Shown here one piece after another: positions 10,005-17,777 of a stretch of DNA of 64,000 nt (positions are counted from its first letter, which is position 1; each line of letters begins with the position of its first letter). The stretch spans positions 310,001-374,000 of the forward strand of contig NZ_JAVXZY010000002.1 in NCBI RefSeq assembly GCF_032337115.1. The letters are read 5' to 3'. The DNA comes from Roseateles_C aquae. Its GTDB lineage: Bacteria > Pseudomonadota > Gammaproteobacteria > Burkholderiales > Burkholderiaceae_C. A program made the translations under genes and the position numbers. The notes under the pieces were generated by a model. It was not told where the DNA came from and ran no database searches. It saw only the letters and a list, made by a program, of their open reading frames with translations.

Positions 10005-10031
10005 ACGCCACCGCCAGCGCGGTGGCGTTTT
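10005..10031 (+). terminator. Rho-independent terminator after bamC
   Basis: ACGCCACC (10005-10012) pairs with GGTGGCGT (10021-10028), followed by a T-run. A second perfect hairpin just upstream (TGCCGGGC ggat GCCCGGCA, 9973-9992) may help. Together they separate bamC from the MBL gene. Confidence 0.8.
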
Positions 10032-10067
10032 TCATTGTTCTCGGAACTTTCTGGGGAGTGCGCAGCG

Positions 10068-10853
10068 ATGCGTTTTTGCAGTCTGGGCAGCGGCAGCGGC
10101 GGCAACGCCACCGTTGTCGAAGCCAGCCAGGGCATCACGCAGACCCGGCTCTTGATCGACTGTGGCTTCAGCCTGCGTGAACTGGAGCGCCGCCTGTCGC
10201 TGCGCGGCCTGAGCGGTGCCGATCTCGACGGCATCTTCGTGACCCATGAGCATGGCGATCATGTCGGCTGCGCACTGGCGCTGGCCGGCAAATACCGCAT
10301 TCCGCTGTGGGCCAGTGCCGGCACCTGGCGCGCAATCGGCAAAGAAGGGTTTGAGCCCCAACTGCTCAAGCTCTGCCGCGATGGCCAGGTGATCGGCTTT
10401 GGTGATTTGCGGCTGCAGCCCTTCGCCGTGCCTCACGACGCGGAAGAACCGCTACAGCTGCGCTGCGATGATGGTCATCACAGCCTGGGCATCATCACCG
10501 ACGCCGGTAGCATCAGCGCACGGATGACTGAGGCCTTGCAAGGCTGCCACGCCTTGCTGCTGGAGTGCAATCATGATGAGGAGATGCTGCGACGCTCCGC
10601 CTACCCGGCGAGCTTGAAGAAGCGGATTCTGGGCAGCCATGGTCACCTGTCCAATCACAGTGCCGCCGACTTGCTCGCGCGCTGCCTGCACGCCGGCCTG
10701 CATACCGTGGTGGCCGCCCATTTGAGTGAGAAGAACAATCTGCCGGAACTCGCACTCGCGGCCCTGCAGCAATGCCTGGGCGACTATTCACCCGAGATAC
10801 TTATCGCCCAACAGGCCGGTGGTATCGACTGGCTGGCAGTGGATAGACACTGA
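10068..10853 (+). CDS. MBL-fold metallo-hydrolase (WalJ/YycJ-like)
   Basis: The 261-residue protein opens with MRFCSLGSGSGGNATVVE, typical of the YycJ/VicX group, and carries the metal-binding THEHGDH motif near residue 60. Further ligands are in FAVPHDAEEP and LLECNHD, and GSHGHLSNH is the late His cluster. The group is thought to be a nuclease or nucleotide phosphodiesterase; the substrate here is unknown. ATG 10068 has GGGGAG upstream, so the longer TTG start at 10035 is unlikely. It ends before a bidirectional terminator. Confidence 0.88.
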   Translation: MRFCSLGSGSGGNATVVEASQGITQTRLLIDCGFSLRELERRLSLRGLSGADLDGIFVTHEHGDHVGCALALAGKYRIPLWASAGTWRAIGKEGFEPQLLKLCRDGQVIGFGDLRLQPFAVPHDAEEPLQLRCDDGHHSLGIITDAGSISARMTEALQGCHALLLECNHDEEMLRRSAYPASLKKRILGSHGHLSNHSAADLLARCLHAGLHTVVAAHLSEKNNLPELALAALQQCLGDYSPEILIAQQAGGIDWLAVDRH

Positions 10854-10909
10854 AACCACCAGCCATCACCACGGCTGGTCGCTCGGCTTGAAACCAAGGG
10901 CACAAAACA

Positions 10910-10941
10910 AAAGCCGCCTGGCTTTTCAGCCAGGCGGCTTT
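10910..10941. terminator. Bidirectional terminator between convergent genes
   Basis: A perfect 13-bp stem AAAGCCGCCTGGC / GCCAGGCGGCTTT surrounds TTTTCA. A and T runs on both sides make it work in both directions, for the MBL gene (plus) and the small lipoprotein gene (minus). Confidence 0.88.
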
Positions 10942-10960
10942 CGCTGAACCGGAAAACCGA

Positions 10961-11161
10961 TTACTTGCTTGCAGCAGCCGAAGCAGCGTCAGCAGCGGCA
11001 GGAGCCGAAGCTTCAGCAGCAGGAGCCGAAGCGGCTTCCGAGGCAGCAGGAGCGGGGGCAGCGGCAGGAGCCGGAGCCGGAGCAGCTTCTTCAGCCTTCT
11101 TGCCGCAAGCGGTCAGGGCAGCAGCAGCCAGCAGGGAAGCCAACAGGATCGACTTTTTCAT
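10961..11161 (-). CDS. Small Ala/Pro-rich lipoprotein
   Basis: The 66-residue protein begins MKKSILLASLLAAAALTACGKK with a clear lipobox LTAC. The mature part is almost entirely low complexity: AEEAAPAPAPAAAPAP then repeats of SAPAAEA/SAPAAADA. ATG 11161 is chosen because GAGGA lies just upstream; the longer TTG start would bury that site. Proteins like this are common in Burkholderiales and have no known function; a spacer anchored in the outer membrane is possible. Confidence 0.78.
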   Translation of the reverse strand: MKKSILLASLLAAAALTACGKKAEEAAPAPAPAAAPAPAASEAASAPAAEASAPAAADAASAAASK

Positions 11162-11323
11162 ACTTGTCCTCAAGATCTATTAGACGAAGATTCAATTACC
11201 GGTAATTCATCGAGCCACACACTTGCAAAATGCACAGGCATGCTGCTCAGCAGAACAAGACGTGGAAACCTCGAGCGCTTCCCTCGCCTAGCCGTAAATT
11301 ATAGCGTCAGCAAATGCCAGTCC

Positions 11324-11815
11324 TTACAGGCCCAATGTGCTGGCGCCGAAGGATTCGCTTGATCGTTGTGTGACAGCATCAAACCATTCCCTCGCCGCCA
11401 GCTCGTCACGCCGCTCTGGCGAGAGCACGGCGCGCCAGCTGTCGCGCGCCAGCAGACGCAACACGCCTTGCTCCGGCACCAGCAGCACGGCTTGAGGCAG
11501 CCGCCCACCCTGCCACTCGCTGGCCTCGAATTGAGCCGCCTGAACCAGGTGGGAATGGGTTTGCCGCCAGCGCACAAAGCGGGGATGGGCACGCTTCAAG
11601 GTCTCGAAATCCAGCGCCAGCAAACGCAGCTGACGCCCTGGCCCTGACCAGGCGTGTAGCGCCTCCAGCACGGCCGCGTCGGACCAGGGCCAGGATTCGA
11701 AATCGGCATCCAGGCAGAGGATGTCGCGTTTCTGCCGCTGCAGTGCTTGCAGCAGCACATCGCGCAAAGCCCCTAGCCATGCGGCTTTTGACTCGATGAG
11801 CTGCGCCGAGACCAT
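11324..11815 (-). CDS. Conserved hypothetical protein next to roxA
   Basis: I do not recognise a named domain in this 163-residue soluble protein. It is rich in Leu, Arg and Trp (LCLDADFESWPWSDAAVLEALHAW, LLALDFETLKRAHPRFVRWR), with an apparent alternating alpha/beta pattern, no signal peptide and no membrane segment. It starts 10 bp after the stop of the ribosomal oxygenase gene, so it is probably cotranscribed with it. No function is assigned. Confidence 0.65.
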   Translation of the reverse strand: MVSAQLIESKAAWLGALRDVLLQALQRQKRDILCLDADFESWPWSDAAVLEALHAWSGPGRQLRLLALDFETLKRAHPRFVRWRQTHSHLVQAAQFEASEWQGGRLPQAVLLVPEQGVLRLLARDSWRAVLSPERRDELAAREWFDAVTQRSSESFGASTLGL

Positions 11816-11825
11816 CGGCTGCTCG

Positions 11826-12953
11826 TCAGTCGGCCAAGGGCTGCACCCAGCCGTCTTCGGTCCATTGATCGAGCAGTTCCCGAGCGCCTTCTGACAGCGC
11901 CTGGACCTGCTTGGCGCTCAGCTGGCGCGCATCGGCAAACTCGCGCATCAGCCGGGCATCGCGCCCGGCAGCACGGTAGGACTCACCGTTCAGGAACACA
12001 TGGGCGCGGTCGTACATCATCCGGCTGCGCCGGTCGAGTTGCGCGCCCAGGCCCGCGGGCAAGGCATCGCCTGGCTCAAAGAACACCCGTGGCTTGGGCT
12101 CGGTCAGCGCCTCGCCCAAGGCGCGCTCCAAGGCCAGCGGTTCGCGCAAGGCGCGTTCGGCAGCATCACGAGCAAAGTTATGTAAAGCCTCTGGAATCAG
12201 GCCTGGCTGCTCGGTCGCCGGCTGCTTGGGGTCGGCATACATCTTGTTGGCATAGGCCTGTGAATCGTCATCCATCAGGCGCTGCAGCAGCTCGCGGGCC
12301 AGCTCGGCGCGCCAGGGTGTGCGAAAGCCCACCGAACAGGTCATGCACTCGCCGATGGCGATGCCATCATGGGCCCAACCTGGTGGCAGATAGAGCATAT
12401 CGCCCGGCTCCAGCACGAACTCCTGCTCAGGCTCGAAATCTGCCAGCAGCTTGACCGGCACGCCCTCGCGCAGCGCGCCACTGGTCGCCACACCCTGGCG
12501 ACCGATGCGCCAGCGACGCTGGCCATGGACCTGAATCAGGAAGACATCGTAGGAATCAAAGTGCGGGCCGACGCCGCCGCCATCGCTGGCATAGGAAATC
12601 ATCAGATCGTCCAGCCGTGCCTCCGGCACAAAGCGGAATTGCGATAGCAGCTGATGCGCGTTTTGCAGGTGGAGATCCAAGCCCTGCACCAGCAGGGTCC
12701 AGCGCGGCTTGCTGAACGGCGGCAGCTTCGCCACCGGCCCCTGCTTCAGCGCCCATTTGCCGTTGAACTGCGACACCAGCCGCGACTCCACGTCCCCGCT
12801 GGCGGCCAGCGCGGCCAGCTCGCTGCGCGACGCTGGGGGCTGAATACCCGGCAGGGCCTGACGAACCAGCAGCGGCTGTTTCTGCCAGTGGCGGCGCATG
12901 AATTGCTCGGGGCTCAGGCCACCAAGAAGTGGAAGTTTGGCTTTGATGTTCAT
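11826..12953 (-). CDS. roxA: Ribosomal protein uL16 3-hydroxylase (JmjC/cupin)
   Basis: The 375-residue protein belongs to the 2-oxoglutarate/Fe(II) ribosomal oxygenases (E. coli YcfD/RoxA, 373 aa), which hydroxylate an Arg of ribosomal protein uL16. The N-terminus MRRHWQKQPLLVRQA is characteristic. Fe ligands are in PHFDSYDVFLIQ (HxD, about residue 130) and PPGWAHDG (distal His, about residue 195). The C-terminal third is the winged-helix dimerisation part. It is divergent from the HlyD-ABC unit and shares a gap of about 180 bp with it. Confidence 0.9.
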   Translation of the reverse strand: MNIKAKLPLLGGLSPEQFMRRHWQKQPLLVRQALPGIQPPASRSELAALAASGDVESRLVSQFNGKWALKQGPVAKLPPFSKPRWTLLVQGLDLHLQNAHQLLSQFRFVPEARLDDLMISYASDGGGVGPHFDSYDVFLIQVHGQRRWRIGRQGVATSGALREGVPVKLLADFEPEQEFVLEPGDMLYLPPGWAHDGIAIGECMTCSVGFRTPWRAELARELLQRLMDDDSQAYANKMYADPKQPATEQPGLIPEALHNFARDAAERALREPLALERALGEALTEPKPRVFFEPGDALPAGLGAQLDRRSRMMYDRAHVFLNGESYRAAGRDARLMREFADARQLSAKQVQALSEGARELLDQWTEDGWVQPLAD

Positions 12954-12974
12954 CGCCGGATTGTCGCCGTTGAA

Positions 12975-13014
12975 GCGTCCCGCAAGTGGGACTGTGGGTG
13001 CCGATTGCGTCCCG
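12975..13014. promoter_or_regulatory. Candidate enhancer sites for the NtrC-type regulator
   Basis: The octamer GCGTCCCG occurs twice, at 12975-12982 and 13007-13014, 32 bp (about three helical turns) apart. The first is part of the palindrome GTCCC GCAAGT GGGAC (12977-12992). The pair lies about 100-135 bp upstream of the -24/-12 promoter, the usual distance for binding of a bacterial enhancer-binding protein. That the binding protein is the one encoded at 17778 is inference. Confidence 0.4.
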
Positions 13015-13110
13015 ATTTCGCAAAAGTTGGCGCTGGATCAATCAGCCGACAAGACCGAGCTACCCAGAAAAATCAAAGACTTGCAGCTGCTCGAAGACGC
13101 CAACCGCAGC

Positions 13111-13126
13111 TGGCACGCCTTCTGCA
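13111..13126 (+). promoter_or_regulatory. Sigma-54 (-24/-12) promoter
   Basis: TGGCACG at 13111-13117 and CTGCA at 13122-13126 give GG-N10-GC, the invariant spacing of sigma-54 promoters, with a near-consensus -24 box. The expected start of transcription (about 12 nt after the GC) falls at about 13136-13138, on or next to the ATG of the HlyD gene. The fourth gene of the unit encodes a sigma-54 activator, which supports the call. Confidence 0.65.
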
Positions 13127-13137
13127 ATACAGAGCGC

Positions 13138-14412
13138 ATGGACCTGCAAAGAACGCTTTCTCCCTGGCAACGCTGGCGTCGCCACGCGACGCGCCCTGCC
13201 CTCCTGCTGCTGCTCGTGCTCGGCACGGCCGGCGCCGGGTATGCACTGCGCCAACAAGCAGACGGCGCCGAACTGACCATCTCGGCCCGCGGTATCAGCA
13301 TCGCCACCGTCGAGCGCGGACCGCTGGCCTTGGATGTACGCGGCAGCGGCGTGCTGCTGCCGCGCGACCTGCGCTGGATCGCCGCGCAAAGCGAGGCCCG
13401 TGTCGAGCGCCTGGTCGCCCAGGCCGGCAGCCGGCTCAAGAAGGGCGAGTTGCTGCTGGTGCTGAGCAACCCGCAGCTGCTGCAGCGGGCGCAAGAGAGC
13501 CGCTGGCAGTTGGAGCAGGCACAGGCCGAGTTGAAGGCACTGGGCTTGAGCCTCAGCAGCCAGGCCATGAACCAGCGTGCCGCCGCGCAACGCGCCGAGT
13601 TCGCCGCCCGCAGTGCCGAGCTGCAGTGGCAGGCTGACCAGGAGCTGCTGAAGGACGGCATGGTATCCAAGCTGGCGTTTCAGCGCAGCCGCTTCAGCGT
13701 CGAACAATCGCAGCAGACCTTGCAGTTGGAGCGCGAGTTGCTGCTGCAACACGACAGCGCCATGCAGGCACAGCTCGACGCCAAGCGCGCTGCGATCGCG
13801 CGCCTGCACAAGGCCTGGGAGCGCGATCTGGAGCTGGTTGAAGCACTGCAGGTGCGCGCCCCGGAAGACGGCGTGCTGCAGGAGCTGACGCTGCAGCCGG
13901 GTCAGAGCGTGGCCGCCGGCAGCAATCTGGCCAAGCTGTCCAGCGGCGATGCTCTCTATGCCGAGCTGCAAATCCAGGAAGCGCAGGCGCGCGACATTGC
14001 CATCGGCCAGAGCGTCACATTGGACCTGCGCACCGGCGACAAGGACGGCGTGCTCAGCGGCACCGTCAGTCGTGTCGCCCCCAAGCTCAGCAACGGGCTG
14101 CTGAAGATCGACGTCAGCATCCTGGGCCAGCTGCCACGCGGTGCCCGCCCCGACCTCAACGTGGACGGCGTCATCGCGCTGACACGCCTGGCCGACGCGC
14201 TGCAGGTGCAACGCCCCGTCTTCAGCCAGGCGATGAGCCGCGGCCATGCCTACCGACTGATCGGCGACGACCTGGCTGAGCGCATCAGCGTGCAGTACGG
14301 CCCGGCCTCGGTCGGGCGCATCGCGATCGCCGATGGCCTCAAGGCCGGCGAACGCATCGTTGTTTCCGACACCAGCGCCTGGGGGCAGAACCAGCGCGTT
14401 CGTCTGCGCTGA
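13138..14412 (+). CDS. Efflux periplasmic adaptor (HlyD/MacA family)
   Basis: The 424-residue membrane-fusion protein has a basic N-terminus, one membrane anchor (ALLLLLVLGTAGAGYAL), a first lipoyl half (VERLVAQAGSRLKKGELLLVL), a long coiled-coil hairpin (about residues 115-235), the second lipoyl half (VRAPEDGVLQELTLQPGQSVAAGSNLAKL) and a beta-barrel. It would link the MacB-type transporter encoded next to an outer-membrane channel. ATG 13138 is the only good start that keeps the anchor; a weak AGAG precedes it. See the promoter entry for a possible leaderless start. Confidence 0.88.
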   Translation: MDLQRTLSPWQRWRRHATRPALLLLLVLGTAGAGYALRQQADGAELTISARGISIATVERGPLALDVRGSGVLLPRDLRWIAAQSEARVERLVAQAGSRLKKGELLLVLSNPQLLQRAQESRWQLEQAQAELKALGLSLSSQAMNQRAAAQRAEFAARSAELQWQADQELLKDGMVSKLAFQRSRFSVEQSQQTLQLERELLLQHDSAMQAQLDAKRAAIARLHKAWERDLELVEALQVRAPEDGVLQELTLQPGQSVAAGSNLAKLSSGDALYAELQIQEAQARDIAIGQSVTLDLRTGDKDGVLSGTVSRVAPKLSNGLLKIDVSILGQLPRGARPDLNVDGVIALTRLADALQVQRPVFSQAMSRGHAYRLIGDDLAERISVQYGPASVGRIAIADGLKAGERIVVSDTSAWGQNQRVRLR

Positions 14413-14471
14413 AGCGCAGCCCGCCTTCACCTCAACCCACCCTATAGTCAACGCGAGCCAAGGAAGCCACC

Positions 14472-15239
14472 ATGAAATCCACCAGTACCGTTCTCCCGAC
14501 GAGCGCAGGAGCCGGCGCACCGCTGATCCGCCTGACGGGCATACGCAAGAGCTTCCTCAGCGAGGAACTGGAAACCCGGGCCCTTGACGACGTGCATCTG
14601 GAAATTCGCAGCGGCGAGTTTCTGGCCGTCAGCGGCCCCTCGGGCTGTGGCAAGTCCAGCCTGCTGTCCATCCTCGGCCTGCTCGACAGTCCGAGCGCCG
14701 GCAGCTACGAGCTCAATGGCCAGCAGGTCGCGCAACTCGACAACCGGGCGCGCGCCCAGCTGCGCAACCGGCAGATCGGCTTCGTCTTCCAGGCCTTCAA
14801 TCTGATCAGCGATTTGAGCGTTGAGGACAACGTCGCGTTGCCGCTGAGCTACCGCCCCGAACTGGGCCGCGCCGAGCGCCGCGATCGCGTCGCCGAGGTG
14901 CTGGCGCTGGTCGATATGGCCCATCGCGCACGCCACTATCCGGCCCAGCTGTCGGGCGGTCAGCAGCAGCGCGTCGCGATCGCCCGCGCCCTGGTCGGCC
15001 GGCCCAGCCTGATCCTGGCCGACGAACCGACCGGCAATCTCGACTCACGCAATGCCGAGCTGGTGATGGACCTGCTGCAAACGGTTCACCGTGATGGCGC
15101 CACGCTGTGCATGGTCACCCATGATCCGCGCTATGCCGCGATGGCGCAGCGCACCGTGGCACTGTTCGATGGCCGGGTCGTCGCCGACCTGCCCACGGCC
15201 GCCTTGCAGCCCCAACGCCAGCCTGCGGAGGCCCTGTGA
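14472..15239 (+). CDS. ABC transporter ATP-binding protein (MacB/LolD type)
   Basis: The 255-residue ATPase has Walker A GPSGCGKSS, Q-loop region IGFVFQAFNLI, signature LSGGQQQR, Walker B LILADEPTGNLDSRN and the switch His in MVTHDPR. The FQ.FNLI and EPTGNLDS sequences place it in the MacB/LolD/FtsE group, which works with FtsX-like permeases by mechanotransmission rather than by transport through the membrane. AAGGA precedes the ATG. Its stop overlaps the permease start (TGATG). Confidence 0.93.
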   Translation: MKSTSTVLPTSAGAGAPLIRLTGIRKSFLSEELETRALDDVHLEIRSGEFLAVSGPSGCGKSSLLSILGLLDSPSAGSYELNGQQVAQLDNRARAQLRNRQIGFVFQAFNLISDLSVEDNVALPLSYRPELGRAERRDRVAEVLALVDMAHRARHYPAQLSGGQQQRVAIARALVGRPSLILADEPTGNLDSRNAELVMDLLQTVHRDGATLCMVTHDPRYAAMAQRTVALFDGRVVADLPTAALQPQRQPAEAL

Positions 15240-17728
15240 TGTTGGACGATCTGCGCTACACCGTGCAGGCACTGCTACGCCGCCCCGCTCATGCCATGCT
15301 GAGCCTGCTGACGCTGAGCTGCGGCATCGGCTTTGCCATCTACGCCGCGGCCGTCTATTTCACCTTCAACACCGGCGATCTGCCTTTTCCGCACAGCGAG
15401 CGGCTGATCGGCATTGAAGCCACCCGCGAGGGCGAACGCACCCAGGCCAATAGCGTTCACTACCTCGACTTTCAAGAGTATCAGCGCGCAGCGCCCAGCC
15501 TGGAGGGGCTGCACGCGATCCAGCTCGCCACCGTCACGCTCGGCGGCCACCGGCAGTACCCGACCAATTCCCGCGCGGCCTATGTGCCGGCCGAGATTTG
15601 GCCCTGGCTCGGCGAAGCGGCTCGTCCCGAACTCGGCCGTCAGCTGCAGGCCGGAGATGCAACACCTGGTGCAACGCCTGTGGCCGTGATCAACGCCAAG
15701 TTGTGGCAAGACTTCCTTGGCGGCGACAAGCGGGTGATAGGCAGCCACCTGAAGATCAATGGCATTGACACCGAGATCGTCGGCGTAATGCCTGCCGAAC
15801 TGAACTTTCCCATGACCCAGCAGCTTTGGCTGCCCTTTCAGGCGCCCGCGGGTCCGCTCAAGCGCGCCAGCGGCTATTCGATGGGTACGCCGCAACATGT
15901 GCTGGCGCTGGGACGGCTGAAGCCGGGCGCCAGCCGTGACGGTGCCGGTCAGGAACTGTCCCTGGTCGCCCAGCAACTGGCCAAGTCCTATCCGACCAGC
16001 AACGCAAAGGTTGGCGTCATCACCCTGCCCTATGCGGCCTGGGGCATGCCCGACGTGGACATGATCTACCTCGCGCTCGGTGCAGCCGCGGTGCTGCTGC
16101 TGGCCCTGGTCTGCGTCAACACCGGCAATCTGCTGCTGGCCCGCGCCAATGAGCGACGCCAGGAACTGGCCGTGCGCAGCGCGCTGGGCGCGCCAAGGGC
16201 GCGGCTGATCAGGCAGATGCTCGGCGAAACGTTGCTGCTGTGTCTGCTGGCCTCTGTCATCGGCCTGTTCTTCAGCGCCTGGGCGCTCGAGGCAACCCAG
16301 CAAGCCGTACAGGCCACCGCCGACGGCCGCCTGCCGTTCTGGATCAAATTTTCCCTGCGTCCTCAGGCCGTGGCTGCGGCACTTGCCATCATGGTGCTAA
16401 CGGCGCTGGCCACCGGCCTGCTGCCCGCCTGGCGGGCCTCAGCGCTGGATCTGAACAGCGTGCTGCGCGATGGCCGGGGTGCCCAAGGCCGCGCCGGCGG
16501 GCGCATGTCGCGGCTCATTGTGTTCGTGCAGATCGCCCTGTCCAGCCTGCTGCTGCTGGCGTCGGGCCTGCAGACCTACACGGTCCACCAGCGGCTGACG
16601 GCAGGGACCGGCACGCGAATCGAAGGCGTGCTGACCGCCAGATTGACGCCGCGCTTGGCGCAGTACAAGGGCGAGTCAGGCCAAGCCGCTCGCGCGGCAC
16701 TGTGGGCGCGGCTGGAGGCACGGCTGCAGGAAGCAGCCGCGGGTGCCGGTGCGCAGCTGGCCCTGTCCGACAGCCTGCCTGGCGGTGGCATGACGATCAC
16801 CGAGGAAGTGCTGCCCGAAGGCATGAGCGTCGAGGGAGATCGCTACCCCGAGGTCGGCGACTACAGCGTCAACCCCAGCTTTTTCAAGGCCCTCGATGTC
16901 AAGCTGTTGGCCGGCCGGGAATTCAACAGCCAGGACCGCGCCGACAGTCTCAAGGTCGCCATCGTCAATGCGAACTTCGCCGCTCAGTACTGGCCGGGCC
17001 AAGACCCGCTGGGCAAGCGCCTATTGCTCAAACCTGCCAACCAGCGCGGACATGGCGAGGCTGGCACGGCTCAGGATGCACAGACGCCACCGGACTGGAT
17101 CACCGTTGTTGGCGTCACTCCGCATCTGTTGCAGGGCATCGGTCGGGAGCAGGGACTGCGCGCCGCCAACGTCTATCGGCCAATCAGCCAGACCGCGCCT
17201 GGCGATCTTGGCATCGCCGTCGCGGGCGTCGCTGACAACGGCGCCAGCCGGGAGCTGCTCGCACGCGCCGTCGCGCTGGCCGATCCAGCGCTGGCGCTTG
17301 AACAAGTTTTCAGTGCCGAGGAACGACAGCGCATCGCCCATGGCGGCGAGGAGGTGATGGCTGGCATGTGCCTGGTACTGGGCCTGATGACGCTCGCGCT
17401 GGCCAGCAGTGGCATCTACGGGGTGACCAGTCGCGCGGTGCAGCTGCGCGGCCAGGAGATCGGCGTGCGCCGGGCCGTTGGTGCCAGCGACGCGCAGATG
17501 ATGCGGCTGCTGCTCGGCCAGGCACTGTGCCTCCTGGCCATGGCGCTGCCACCTGGACTGCTCGGCGGTGCGCTGCTGATGAGTGGCGAGCTGGCCGGCA
17601 TGGCTCCTCTGGGCCTTGGCGTCGCACTGGTGGCGGCGCTGATTGCAGCGCTGGTGCTGCTGTCGACATGGCTGCCGACACGACAGGCGCTGCGCCAGCT
17701 GCCCAGCGCTGCGCTCAACTCGGCATGA
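15239..17728 (+). CDS. ABC transporter permease with duplicated MacB_PCD-FtsX modules (ADOP-like)
   Basis: The 829-residue protein has two copies of the MacB periplasmic-core plus FtsX architecture in one chain, like the duplicated orphan permeases. The first half has a membrane helix at residues 18-40, a periplasmic domain, and three helices (VLLLALVCVNTGNLLLARANERRQELAVRSALGA, LLLCLLASVIGLFFSAWAL, AALAIMVLTALATGLLPAWRA). The second half begins with SRLIVFVQIALSSLLLLASG and repeats the layout, ending with VQLRGQEIGVRRAVGAS and the last two helices. E.G.RRA(V/L)GA is the coupling-helix motif seen in both halves. The likely role is export of a hydrophobic compound or peptide, or lipoprotein handling. 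Confidence 0.9.
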   Translation: MLDDLRYTVQALLRRPAHAMLSLLTLSCGIGFAIYAAAVYFTFNTGDLPFPHSERLIGIEATREGERTQANSVHYLDFQEYQRAAPSLEGLHAIQLATVTLGGHRQYPTNSRAAYVPAEIWPWLGEAARPELGRQLQAGDATPGATPVAVINAKLWQDFLGGDKRVIGSHLKINGIDTEIVGVMPAELNFPMTQQLWLPFQAPAGPLKRASGYSMGTPQHVLALGRLKPGASRDGAGQELSLVAQQLAKSYPTSNAKVGVITLPYAAWGMPDVDMIYLALGAAAVLLLALVCVNTGNLLLARANERRQELAVRSALGAPRARLIRQMLGETLLLCLLASVIGLFFSAWALEATQQAVQATADGRLPFWIKFSLRPQAVAAALAIMVLTALATGLLPAWRASALDLNSVLRDGRGAQGRAGGRMSRLIVFVQIALSSLLLLASGLQTYTVHQRLTAGTGTRIEGVLTARLTPRLAQYKGESGQAARAALWARLEARLQEAAAGAGAQLALSDSLPGGGMTITEEVLPEGMSVEGDRYPEVGDYSVNPSFFKALDVKLLAGREFNSQDRADSLKVAIVNANFAAQYWPGQDPLGKRLLLKPANQRGHGEAGTAQDAQTPPDWITVVGVTPHLLQGIGREQGLRAANVYRPISQTAPGDLGIAVAGVADNGASRELLARAVALADPALALEQVFSAEERQRIAHGGEEVMAGMCLVLGLMTLALASSGIYGVTSRAVQLRGQEIGVRRAVGASDAQMMRLLLGQALCLLAMALPPGLLGGALLMSGELAGMAPLGLGVALVAALIAALVLLSTWLPTRQALRQLPSAALNSA

Positions 17729-17777
17729 GAGCCTGCTCACTCGGCGAGAATGCCACGGCCACCACTGCCCGCGATCA

